Shown piece after piece: positions 24,907-33,727 of a DNA stretch of 64,000 nt. The position numbers were made by a program, and so were the translations under genes. The DNA comes from Collybia mongolica (Eukaryota > Basidiomycota > Agaricomycetes > Agaricales > Clitocybaceae). The number at the start of each line of letters is the position of its first letter. Positions within the stretch are counted from its first letter, which is position 1. Below the pieces are notes generated by a model. It did not search any database. It was not told the DNA's origin and saw only the letters and a program-made list of their open reading frames with translations. The DNA lies in the NCBI GenBank assembly GCA_013420905.1, contig JAAXNY010000017.1, positions 558,001 to 622,000 of the forward strand. Reading direction: 5' to 3'.

Positions 24907-27021
24907 ATGCCTGCCTCTCGCTCTAAAGATAAACCTCTTAACCCTCCCGACCCCCCCGGGGGCTCAGGGACGGTCGACCCTGCCACCGTCTTCCGACCTC
25001 CTCCGTCGAAATCTCCATCCCCCGCTATTAGCTTCTCTAGACAATCTCTGGAGCGGGCTCTACGCATTCAGAGGACGAAGCCCAGTAGGGCTACCTTCTC
25101 ATCTGTCCACCCCTCTCCCGCCGGGAGCGACGAGGAGGGGGACCCTGAACTCGAGGCTGCCGACAATGCAGACTCTACTGTTAAGCGGACCGCCAAGGGC
25201 AAAGGCCGCGCTGCCGCACCCACGGACGACGCCGAGATGATTGATGTCTCAGGCATCCCCACGGATGCATTTGCTGAAGGGGATGATGTTAACTTACAAT
25301 ACTCCTTCCAATTCCGTCGAGATCCAAAGACTTGGACCTCTGACACTGAATCCGCTGCTTCCTCAGCGCGCGCGATCGCCTCCTTCCTTGAATTTGGTGC
25401 GCAAAATGGAAAGATGTGGAATACATCAGAATCTGACGGTCTCGTCGAGGCCTCAGGTCATCTGATCCGTGGCCTGGTCAAACATGGGTTTGTCAGGAAC
25501 TCCCTCCGTGGCTTGGACCCCCAGTCCTCGACATGGACCTTCATGGAAAGTGTCGCGACCTCTATCCGCACTGCCCTTGCAGAGGAACGCCAGGCCCACC
25601 ACGCCAAGTTCCCTCCTCCTAAAGTCCCTCCCGGCCAGCTGCCTAACCCATCCAGGCACCGGTCCTTCGCTCATCGCGGCTCGGACCCCGCCGGCGCTCG
25701 ACGCCCCGGCACGTTCCAGCAAACCAAACGACGTAACCCCGACAATAATCCTTTCAGGAACGGGATGTACGCGCCGCCAGCCCCGCTATATTCGCAAGTA
25801 GCAGGTGCCCCTCCGCTGGCCTCCGGCCCTTCCAATCAGAAGAAAGCCAGGACCACTCAACATGAGGAGAGTTTAGTCAGGTTGGCCCAGGCCTTCCCGT
25901 ACTCAAACCCGAATCAGGTCATGGGTGCAAGCGAGCTGCTCGCACCAAAAACAGCCGGTCCTAGCGCTCCTAACAAGCGCAAGTCCACCACCCACGGCCT
26001 GTCACGCAAAGCGATGACAGTGTTCGCTTCCCCCGCAGTCCCATGGGACCTCAAACCATGCTGCGCTCCCCTGACTGACGCCCTCACAAAGGCACAGTCC
26101 AAACTCCGGATCCTGCACGAGGAGCGGTCACTTGGTAGCATCACTATCACAGCTGACAACATCCCGTCCGAGTCCGACATCAAGGTCATCCACCGCTGGT
26201 TCCAGTGGAACGCGGGACAGACCGAAGTCAAGGATGCCACGATCTACGTGGAGGCTGGCTCGTCCAGATCCTCTATGATGGTCGCTGACTTCCCCTTCTA
26301 CGGCCTCGAACCCAAGCTGGGGGAGAACGGCAAACCAATCCCTATCTCTGGGCAAGACGCTCTCAACGTCCTGCTTCAACGGTGTAATGCCGAACAGAGA
26401 AAGGCTCTCCGATTCTACCACTCTGTCCCGCCCAGAGTAGTGAAAGCGTCTGGTCACGCGTCTAACGCGTACCTCTTCTTCGAGATATACGACTTGCGGG
26501 GCGGGTTGAATCTTAAAGCGCTCAAGGGAACCTCATTCCAGTGGGGGACCCATAGGCTCCGCTTTGCAGAGGCAACCCCCAGAGTGGGGGCGCCCCTGTG
26601 CAACCGCTGTTGGAGGTACGGGCACCGCTCTACGGCGGCGGCCTGTCCTTCCAAAAGCATCCACTGTCAGAAGTGTGGTGGCAACCACGCCAAGAACTTC
26701 CACCGTGTATTGGCCTCGTGCTGCAAAGCACAGCCGAACGCGAAACCACCTATCACGGCTACACCAGGTAACGAGCCGTGCCCCCACCCAGACAGGTGCA
26801 TCAACTGTCGAACCGCCGGTCACCCGTCGGATTCGAGGGACTGCCCCTTCTGGAAGAAGAGATACAATGCCGGGTGGATCCTGGCTAAGTATAAATCCGT
26901 CAAAGTAGGCGACGCCATCATCGTCCCCCTTAGTAAGCTCACTGGCGCTTCCCCACCTCTAGGACCCCGTCCCCGAGCTGGAGAGCGTCATCTCCACGCT
27001 CAGCAAACTAGTCATCAATGA
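24907..27021 (+). CDS. LINE ORF1: gag-like nucleic-acid-binding protein
   Basis: About 704 aa from the first ATG of the open frame. The N-terminal third is Pro/Ser-rich and probably disordered. A middle region around residues 400-560 is more ordered. Three Cys/His clusters near the C-terminus begin CNRCWRYGHRS, CQKCGGNHAKNFH and CINCRTAGHPSDSRDC, typical zinc knuckles of LINE ORF1 proteins. Its expected role is to package the LINE RNA and chaperone reverse transcription in the ribonucleoprotein. The stop TGA overlaps the ATG of ORF2 in an ATGA tetranucleotide, which points to coupled termination-reinitiation. Confidence 0.9.
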   Translation: MPASRSKDKPLNPPDPPGGSGTVDPATVFRPPPSKSPSPAISFSRQSLERALRIQRTKPSRATFSSVHPSPAGSDEEGDPELEAADNADSTVKRTAKGKGRAAAPTDDAEMIDVSGIPTDAFAEGDDVNLQYSFQFRRDPKTWTSDTESAASSARAIASFLEFGAQNGKMWNTSESDGLVEASGHLIRGLVKHGFVRNSLRGLDPQSSTWTFMESVATSIRTALAEERQAHHAKFPPPKVPPGQLPNPSRHRSFAHRGSDPAGARRPGTFQQTKRRNPDNNPFRNGMYAPPAPLYSQVAGAPPLASGPSNQKKARTTQHEESLVRLAQAFPYSNPNQVMGASELLAPKTAGPSAPNKRKSTTHGLSRKAMTVFASPAVPWDLKPCCAPLTDALTKAQSKLRILHEERSLGSITITADNIPSESDIKVIHRWFQWNAGQTEVKDATIYVEAGSSRSSMMVADFPFYGLEPKLGENGKPIPISGQDALNVLLQRCNAEQRKALRFYHSVPPRVVKASGHASNAYLFFEIYDLRGGLNLKALKGTSFQWGTHRLRFAEATPRVGAPLCNRCWRYGHRSTAAACPSKSIHCQKCGGNHAKNFHRVLASCCKAQPNAKPPITATPGNEPCPHPDRCINCRTAGHPSDSRDCPFWKKRYNAGWILAKYKSVKVGDAIIVPLSKLTGASPPLGPRPRAGERHLHAQQTSHQ

Positions 27022-29846
27022 ATAAGTTGTTTAGAGCGCGCATATATTGTCAGAATGTAGCAAAGAATACACTTTGGCTTGAATCGCTCCTTGAGTCCGA
27101 AAAACTTAAGTGGGACATTCTATTAATCCAGGAACCCCCCTGGAAAGTCGTCAGACACACTGCGTCGCTCACGGCGAAGGAAGGTGCCCCGGTAATCGGG
27201 GGGCCGACCCACCCGGAGTGGACGTGCTTCTCCCCCCCGGGCATTGATGTAAATGCCCGACCGCGTGTCCTCACGTATGTGCATAACAGGCTCCGGCCCG
27301 CTAAGCCTGCGTTGAGACCAGACATTGTCTCTCATAGAGACATCATTGCAATTTCGCTAAAGGGTCCTGGTGGCCCGAAAACGATAGTCAACGTATACTC
27401 TGATGCCGAGGGAACTGCCATCAGACACATATCCGATCACCGGGACAGATTCCGTGACGTGGGTTATATGGGTGGTGATTTTAACTGCCCGTCCCCGTTA
27501 TGGGACCCCGAAGTGATTGACAACAACCCGAAGGCCACCTCCCTACTGGAGGTGACGCAAGACATCGGTCTCGAGAGAGTTGGGCCGCCCGCGAGGGTGA
27601 CCACGCATATCCCACGCAACAACGAACTCAGAGAATCAATCTTAGACCTCGTGTTTCTCGAAGACACAAGGACATATCAAGCAGAAGTCCGTGTGGGGGA
27701 GGCAGGAGCCTCGGACCACAGGCCACTTACCACAGTCCTCCCCATTAGACACGAAGTCATGGAGGGGAAGAAGCGCATTAAGCCCAAATCAGAAGAGGAA
27801 AGCGATTTTCTCGAGATGATTGGGTTTAACCTAGACTCCATTGAGCTGCCGGCGGAACCGTCAGCTGAGGGAATAGACCATGTTGCTGAACGGATAGCCA
27901 CCATCTTCAAGACCGCGTGGGACAAATTCGCCGAGGCCGGGCGCGTAAGCGCCCGATCCAAGCCTTGGTGGAATGCGACCTGCACGGAGGCGAAGGAGAT
28001 GGCCATGTTCACTAATGAGCGAGATGACTGGAGGACCCTAAAGAGGGTCACCAGACAAGCCAAGAGGGTCTTCTTCGATGAGCGCATTGAGGAAGTGTCT
28101 CACACCACTAAGAGACCATGGGACCTCATGAACTGGGTAGGGCCTCGCAAGACACCCGCTGCCGTTACGATCAACCATAACGGCAACCCTTGCAACACTA
28201 ACGAGGAACTGTGGAACGCCATCCACAGTACGTTTAACTCTGCCCACGACAGACCAACCAACATGGCTGAAATGGGTGACAAATGGAAGGCCCCCGAGAC
28301 CAGGGGCTGGACTAAATTTAGCCTCAAGGAGATGAGGGATGCCCTTCAAGGCACCTCGAACAGTTCGGCCCCTGGGCCGGACAACATCACCTGGAGGCAT
28401 TTGAAGCGGCTCCTTGTAGGACCCGAAGCCCAGGCTGTCATAGTCTGGCTGGCGAACGCATGCCTGTCATGCGGACACTGGCCGGAACATTTCAAAGCCT
28501 CCCGCACTGTCATCATCCCAAAGCCAGGGAAGGCGACATACGACACTCCTAAGTCTTATAGACCCATCGTGCTCCTAAACACGTTGGGCAAGCTTATTGA
28601 GAAAATGCTTTCCACCCGCTTGCAGTTTGAGGCTCAAGCGGCGGGAGTCCTGCACCCGAATCAATTCGGTGGTGTCCGCCAAAACTCCACCGAAGATGCC
28701 GGAGTACTTCTTACCCACATTGTCCGCGAAGGATGGACAAGGGGGGTTAAGACAAGCGTGGTTGCATTTGACCTCGCCCAATACTTCCCCTCGATCAACC
28801 ACGAGGTGATGATCAACATCTTAGAAGGCCAGGGGTTCGCGCCCGAAATAGTCGCGTTCTTCCGGTCGTACCTGGTGGGTCGCAAGACCAGATATGTCTG
28901 GGGGGACGATGAATCCCCCCCATTCGATTCGAGCGTAGGACTGGGACAGGGCTCTGCCCTATCCCCAATCCTATCGGCCCTCGTACTAGCCATTCTCATG
29001 AAAGAGTTCTATAGACGGAATGAGAATGAATCCGACCTCATCTCCTACGTCGATGACGGGACCATCATATCCCAATCAAAGACGTGGGAAAGCAACAATG
29101 CTATGCTCAAGAGAGCGTACAACATCATCTTCCTCATGACGAGAGCCATGGGCCTGATCCTAGAACATGCGAAGTCCGAGGGCTTCCACTTCAGCCTTCT
29201 GAAGTCGGATGATAATCCGACCATAGATCTCGGCCACGCCCCCTATACAGGGGCCACCCCTCTGAAACCGGGCATCCTTTGGAGATACCTAGGCTTCTAC
29301 TTTGACCGCGCGCTCTCATTCAAGAAGCACGTGGAGATGTACGCGAACAAGGCCCTGACCTCAAGCAGGGCCCTGTTAGCGCTTGGAAACTCGGCACGGG
29401 GCTTAAGACCCGTGCACAAAAGAACTCTGTATCGGGCTTGTGTACTTCCAATTGCGACGTACGGATGCCGGCTATGGAACGTTGATGGGGCCCGCATCAA
29501 GGGGCACCTCGAAGCACTCCGCAAGATGCAACGAAAGGCTGCACTTTGGATCACAGGCAACTTCAGGACCACCCCGAAAGGGGCCCCGGAGACTCTCGCA
29601 GGCCTCCCGCCCATCCACTTACACATCCGTAAGTTGGTAGAGAGGAGCCACTACCGTGTCCGGACCCTGGCCAAGAGCCACGCAGTCAGGAACTTAATTG
29701 ACGGACAGGCACACCTGTCAGTCAGTCGCATGTCCGACGCCAAAAGGCGCAGGATCAAGTCCGGGATAATGGATTCATTTTCCCGATTAATGGACTGCAA
29801 TGATGATGCGTCCCCAGTGTTCCCCCTCGCGCAACCGGGCAGTTGA
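27018..29846 (+). CDS. LINE ORF2: endonuclease and reverse transcriptase
   Basis: 942 aa. The N-terminal endonuclease/exonuclease/phosphatase-fold domain shows LLIQEPPWK (catalytic Glu), GGDFNCPSPLWD and the terminal SDHRPL. The RT domain has KSYRPIVLLNTLGKLIEK, PNQFGGVRQNSTEDA, FDLAQYFPSINH (first catalytic Asp), GLGQGSALSPILSALVL and ISYVDDGTI (YVDD catalytic pair), then YLGFYFD in the thumb-side region. The C-terminal connection region has LPIATYGCRLW and GLPPIHLHIRK. Together these nick target DNA and copy the element RNA onto it. The frame stays open after the TGA at 29844-29846 into the RNase H domain. Confidence 0.95.
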   Translation: MNKLFRARIYCQNVAKNTLWLESLLESEKLKWDILLIQEPPWKVVRHTASLTAKEGAPVIGGPTHPEWTCFSPPGIDVNARPRVLTYVHNRLRPAKPALRPDIVSHRDIIAISLKGPGGPKTIVNVYSDAEGTAIRHISDHRDRFRDVGYMGGDFNCPSPLWDPEVIDNNPKATSLLEVTQDIGLERVGPPARVTTHIPRNNELRESILDLVFLEDTRTYQAEVRVGEAGASDHRPLTTVLPIRHEVMEGKKRIKPKSEEESDFLEMIGFNLDSIELPAEPSAEGIDHVAERIATIFKTAWDKFAEAGRVSARSKPWWNATCTEAKEMAMFTNERDDWRTLKRVTRQAKRVFFDERIEEVSHTTKRPWDLMNWVGPRKTPAAVTINHNGNPCNTNEELWNAIHSTFNSAHDRPTNMAEMGDKWKAPETRGWTKFSLKEMRDALQGTSNSSAPGPDNITWRHLKRLLVGPEAQAVIVWLANACLSCGHWPEHFKASRTVIIPKPGKATYDTPKSYRPIVLLNTLGKLIEKMLSTRLQFEAQAAGVLHPNQFGGVRQNSTEDAGVLLTHIVREGWTRGVKTSVVAFDLAQYFPSINHEVMINILEGQGFAPEIVAFFRSYLVGRKTRYVWGDDESPPFDSSVGLGQGSALSPILSALVLAILMKEFYRRNENESDLISYVDDGTIISQSKTWESNNAMLKRAYNIIFLMTRAMGLILEHAKSEGFHFSLLKSDDNPTIDLGHAPYTGATPLKPGILWRYLGFYFDRALSFKKHVEMYANKALTSSRALLALGNSARGLRPVHKRTLYRACVLPIATYGCRLWNVDGARIKGHLEALRKMQRKAALWITGNFRTTPKGAPETLAGLPPIHLHIRKLVERSHYRVRTLAKSHAVRNLIDGQAHLSVSRMSDAKRRRIKSGIMDSFSRLMDCNDDASPVFPLAQPGS

Positions 29847-30863
29847 TTACTTGACTGGGCGGCCGAGAGGGTGGAAATCAGACCCTCCCCTCCACCCGAA
29901 ATAGAGAAGGAGAAGAGGAAGACGGCTTTCGCTGATTTCGGGAAAGTTCTCACCCACCGAATCAACGAAGCTAAGCTCGACCCAAAGCGAGTCGCAATCA
30001 TATGCGACGGGTCCGTCCTGCGGTCCGAGGACCTCCAAGCTACCTCAGCCTGGAGAGTCTGGTCGGACGGTACACTGTATAGCGGCCTTGCCCCCTGCGG
30101 GAATGCCACCTCGGACGATGCTGAGGCCTGCGCCATCTCGAAAGGGGTGGACGAGGCCTTCGGCATCCCTAACTTAGACATCCGGAAAATTGATGTCTTC
30201 TCGGACTCCGTGAATGCAATCAACCTGGTCATTGACCCGACGCACCACACGGCACACAAATGGGCCGCCAACGTGTCGGCCAAACTCGCTTACTGGCTAA
30301 CGGTGAAACCGGACGCCAGTATTACTCTGCACCACACACCAAAGGCGTGCGAGGTGCGCGAACATATACTTGCCCATGAAGCGGCCTCCACTACAGAGGT
30401 CCCACATGGAGAAGTAAAACACACATCCCTCGCTAAGGCGAGGGCGGACGCAGTCCTACGTATGACGGACGCCTGGAGCGAATTGGCCAAGCAGAAGTCT
30501 TACATTGGGGCCCACTTCCTGCCGCTCCATGAAGGGAGTAAGCAACTATTGCCAAGCCACCTGAAAGGGGGGACTTGGATCGGAAAGGTGTCCACCAACA
30601 CCAGTGATACCGTCAGGCTGGCGCGGGCCCTAACGGGCCACGCACCGATTGGCGCGTACAGACAGAGGTTCCTTAAGGAGAAGGAGACCTATGACTGCGA
30701 CTGCGGCCTCGGAAAGGAGACCGTAGAACATGTATTCCGGTACTGTCCGCTTTACCAGCGGAAAACCCGGCCCGGGAGAGAGCTGACCCTTGTATGGGTC
30801 AGCAATTTCCTACACGACAACCCGGCGGCCTTTGGGGTTTTCCGGGAACCCCGTTTAGAGTAG
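29847..30863 (+). CDS. LINE ORF2 C-terminal part: RNase H domain behind an in-frame TGA
   Basis: The frame continues directly from ORF2 after one TGA. No ATG lies near its beginning, so it is either translated by readthrough or was cut off by a nonsense mutation. RNase H motifs appear in order: IICDGSV (first Asp), DAEACAI (Glu), VFSDSVNAI (second Asp), then VREHILAHEAA, where the usual final catalytic Asp is a His. The C-terminus carries a Cys/His motif, CDCGLGKETVEHVFRYCP, typical of this LINE region. The domain would degrade the RNA strand during element replication. As it stands it may not be made, or may be weakened. Confidence 0.85.
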   Translation, partial: LLDWAAERVEIRPSPPPEIEKEKRKTAFADFGKVLTHRINEAKLDPKRVAIICDGSVLRSEDLQATSAWRVWSDGTLYSGLAPCGNATSDDAEACAISKGVDEAFGIPNLDIRKIDVFSDSVNAINLVIDPTHHTAHKWAANVSAKLAYWLTVKPDASITLHHTPKACEVREHILAHEAASTTEVPHGEVKHTSLAKARADAVLRMTDAWSELAKQKSYIGAHFLPLHEGSKQLLPSHLKGGTWIGKVSTNTSDTVRLARALTGHAPIGAYRQRFLKEKETYDCDCGLGKETVEHVFRYCPLYQRKTRPGRELTLVWVSNFLHDNPAAFGVFREPRLE

Positions 30864-31340
30864 GGTGGGTGTACCGGGAGGTAAGTAGGTACTTGCTGAG
30901 GGGTAGCCGCGACACCGAGGCATCAGTCTCGGGCTTCGGCCCGGGATGAGCGGCCATGCATGGCCTCGGCCTCTCCGGACTAAGTCGACCTCCTCTTGAG
31001 GAGGTCTCCAGGGGATGAGCCCCCCCGGGGAACCTGTCGGCAAGGGTGGCCGCACTTAAGCTTATTTATCAAGCGGATTGAGAGGCGCGGGGGGCGTACC
31101 CTCCTGCTACGACGCCTGCTCTCGTTTCCCGAAAGGGACTATTTTACGGCCCCTCACAAGGGGGCTCACTCAGGGAGCGCTTCCAACCGGGAACGGGCGG
31201 GGCAATCCAGACCTGCCTCATATGACGGCCTATAATGGACATATCTCGACTCGGCTTGATACGATTACGGTTACACGTGACCGCTTCTGTACTTTTGTAT
31301 TGCGGTATATAAAAACGTTGAAGGAAAAAAAAAAAAAAAA
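30864..31340 (+). other. LINE 3' UTR and poly(A) tail
   Basis: GC-rich non-coding sequence follows the ORF2 frame stop, with short inverted segments such as GGGCTTCGGCCC near 30930 that could form a hairpin. It ends in a run of A from about 31325. Such 3' structures are often recognised by the element's own RT; that role is inference here. Confidence 0.7.
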
Positions 31341-31355
31341 ATCCGCCAAAACCGC
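31341..31355 (+). repeat. Right target-site duplication of the LINE (15 bp)
   Basis: Exact copy of 24779-24793, immediately after the poly(A) run. Confidence 0.9.
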
Positions 31356-31420
31356 CGCTTACACCCTAACTGAACCAAGGACACATAAATTCTCGGGATA
31401 AGCTGCTCCAGGGCCATATC

Positions 31421-32252
31421 ATGAATAAGCTGAGAAAGGCCTCGCCAATCTCTCCTACAAAGCTTTCTCGAAGGCCCGATGCTGTCCAAAACATGTCCAG
31501 GACCATGTCATTAGCAACACAGGAACACACTCGGTGGTCATCAGGAACAGCCAACCTGAAAGTCCACGAACAACCTCAGCAAACTACGACGTTAGCTGTT
31601 CGGGTCTCTAATATTCCTGTAGCAAATTCAGCGTCAGCAAATGAGCAGTATTGGGCAGCGCGCGCATTAACTGCCGAGGCCATGTTATCGGCGCAAGAAG
31701 GCCATTACCACGAGATACGAAATGTGACGTCCGAGGAGGATGCTAAACGTATCGTAAGCCCTGCGTGACTGCTTTCCCTTATCTGGTTAACTCGCCATCG
31801 ATCTCAGCGCGAAATATCGATGCTGATGGAACACCATAAAGAGAAACACGCAGGAATGGAAAAACTTGTTGTGCGTAGCGAAGTTCTCCATACACAAATG
31901 TGGTTTACAACTCCCTCTGCTCAGATAGCCCTCCTTGCGGCTATATGTCTTCTCGTAGCCTTGGTAATCTACCTCGCCACACACCACACTCGCCACGCCG
32001 CCCAAAGAAGCCGGTGGTCGCTTCCATCGCACTTCACCATCCCCATTTTGTCGCCCTTTACATCGGTGGTGCGTACATCTATTCATTTATCTTGTTTAGG
32101 TTCTAGCCATTTGATGCCACTCGTTTGGGTTTTAGGTGGAGCATGAAACATCGGTTATCGGGTCGAGAACGATTATAGCGCTCTTTGCCCTTGCTGCCGG
32201 CCTCACCTACCTGACATTCCGGCACCGAACGTCTCGCACCCCAAGGCAATAA
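31421..32252 (+). CDS. Small membrane protein with two C-terminal helices, unknown function
   Basis: Three exons (31421-31753, 31808-32068, 32136-32252) join in frame to 236 aa. The N-terminal ~160 residues are hydrophilic, include a helical stretch (NEQYWAARALTAEAMLSAQE), and probably face the cytosol. Two membrane helices follow: residues ~160-177 (IALLAAICLLVALVIYLA) and ~212-228 (IIALFALAAGLTYLTF), then a short basic tail (RHRTSRTPRQ). The start ATG is the first in the exon frame and lies about 80 bp downstream of the LINE 3' end. The original promoter and 5' UTR were therefore displaced to beyond the LINE, on the tRNA side. The family is not recognised; the layout would suit an organelle or ER membrane tether. 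Confidence 0.65.
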
Positions 32253-33271
32253 GTGACACTGTTCAAGGATACCATTTTCTCCATCTTATCACCCGCTGCC
32301 CCCCAGCTAAGTCCGGTGATGGCACAAAACGCCATCATCGGTGCGACATATCATCCATCCTGAAGCCTAGGCTGGGGAACCCCTGCGCTCGGAACCTGGA
32401 CGAGGTACAAGATCTAGCACGCAATACGTAGCTAGTGTTCCCCGCCGCAGCTAAATCTCTGGCGAGACGTGCTTATTTATGGGGCAGACATGAACTGTTA
32501 ACCCTCGGGATCTTGACCTTCTCAGCTGGCCTGGGCTCTCCCATGCACTATGTTCCCATCTGGCAGTGACCAGAGGGGTTGAACCCGTTTGTACTCCACG
32601 CAGGCCCACACTGCCAAGGCAGGGATATTTATTTTCTCAGGGGGTGTATCAAGTTGACTCAACACTGCTTGCCAATGTTTTATTTTTTCGGGGGGCCTCC
32701 GATAATTCCTAACCTCCACTAGAAATTTCAATGTGACCTATTCACTACCAACTTATAACAACACCTTTCCCACTTCTTCCTATCTGTTTACATCGACATG
32801 AATATATCTGCATATGATTTTAGCCCAGGCCACGCGATAAGTTGTTTCAACCTTTCCCGCGGCCATGGCCAATATTGTCGTTTTGACGTCGGAGAAATAA
32901 TACTCAGAGTTGAGGCACGTAGGGCATATTGACATCTTCACATCTCGTTTTCAACAATAATCTGCGAGGAACATGATGTCGATCACTGAGAGGCGTGTTA
33001 AACGCTTGAACGCTAAAAGTGCTAATTTGTGAAACCTGACATATGATCGGGCTGTGTGGTAACATCGCTTTTGTAAGTTTGTCCAGCCTTCAGCAATCGC
33101 CAAGGTCAAGATTCACCTTACCCTACGTTGCATTTTAATCCTTAGAACCGCCTGGCCTGACTGCAACGTCTGGGTGTGATGCGCCCCTCTCTTGAAGAGT
33201 AACACCGCATCGCGAAAGCCACCATTATCGGGGTGGTGGATCGAATGGCGAAAAGAAATGCTGTGATCGCA
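32253..33271. other. Intergenic region between convergent genes
   Basis: The neighbouring genes converge here, so both 3' UTRs should lie inside. No motif-bearing ORF and no repeat was seen. Confidence 0.5.
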
Positions 33272-33727
33272 TCATTCTTTGCGTATTTCGAACGATGCCC
33301 AGCCAAGCTCGAGCCTTCTCATAACAGCACACTTCGTATTCAAGATATCCCACACGTCCACCCCCAGGGAGCTCGTAGATCAAGAATAGGACATCACCTT
33401 GTAGCTCGCACCATCGCAGCAAGATGTACCGTCCCCTGCCACCAGACCACCATGCCTAATCCAACAAACCCATGACAGACGCCCCACACTATCTCCGGTG
33501 TGACTTGGTATCTATCATAAAGAACGGCCTCCTCAGCCCATACCCAAGCAAAGGTACAAAACAAGAGAAAGCGATACACACCGTTCGAGGAGAGGTCCGA
33601 AAGTGTGTGGGATAAATCGGGGGGACTGGAAGAGGATCGTCGATGCTATACTATGATAGACACATAGTCCGATGGCGAGGGCTCGCTTTCCGGGCAGAAA
33701 TTCTGGGACATTTTGGCTTAGTATCAT
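33272..33727 (-). CDS. Small putative multi-pass membrane protein (tentative TMEM254/DUF4499-like)
   Basis: Three short exons can be joined on the minus strand to a protein of roughly 105-110 aa. Exon 1 (from 33727) reads MILSQNVPEFLPGKRALAIG with a helix around GLCVYHSIASTILF. Exon 2 includes VTPEIVWGVCHGFVGLGMVV and HLAAMVRAT. Exon 3 ends ELGWASFEIRKE at a TGA at 33272. Introns are about 45-75 nt with GT-AG ends. Length and the spacing of the hydrophobic segments recall the small TMEM254 (DUF4499) family, but I cannot confirm this. The last junction is the weakest part of the model. Confidence 0.45.

Larger units (their letters stand above)
24794..31340 (+). mobile_element. Full-length non-LTR retrotransposon (LINE) with EN, RT and RNase H
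   Basis: About 6.5 kb, bounded by exact 15-bp direct repeats. The order is a short 5' UTR (about 110 bp), gag-like ORF1 with zinc knuckles, ORF2 with an apurinic-type endonuclease and reverse transcriptase, an RNase H region in the same frame, a 3' UTR of roughly 460 bp, and a poly(A) run at about 31325-31340. The presence of RNase H and a zinc-knuckle ORF1 suggests the I/Tad group found in fungi; phylogeny of the RT would be needed to place it. Identical target-site duplications and long open frames imply a fairly recent insertion. The only obvious lesion is one TGA between the RT and RNase H. Confidence 0.95.

Noticed and set aside
29871..30863. RNase H as an independent LINE ORF3
   Set aside because: It is in the same frame as ORF2, separated by one TGA, and has no ATG near its start, so a separate gene is unlikely.
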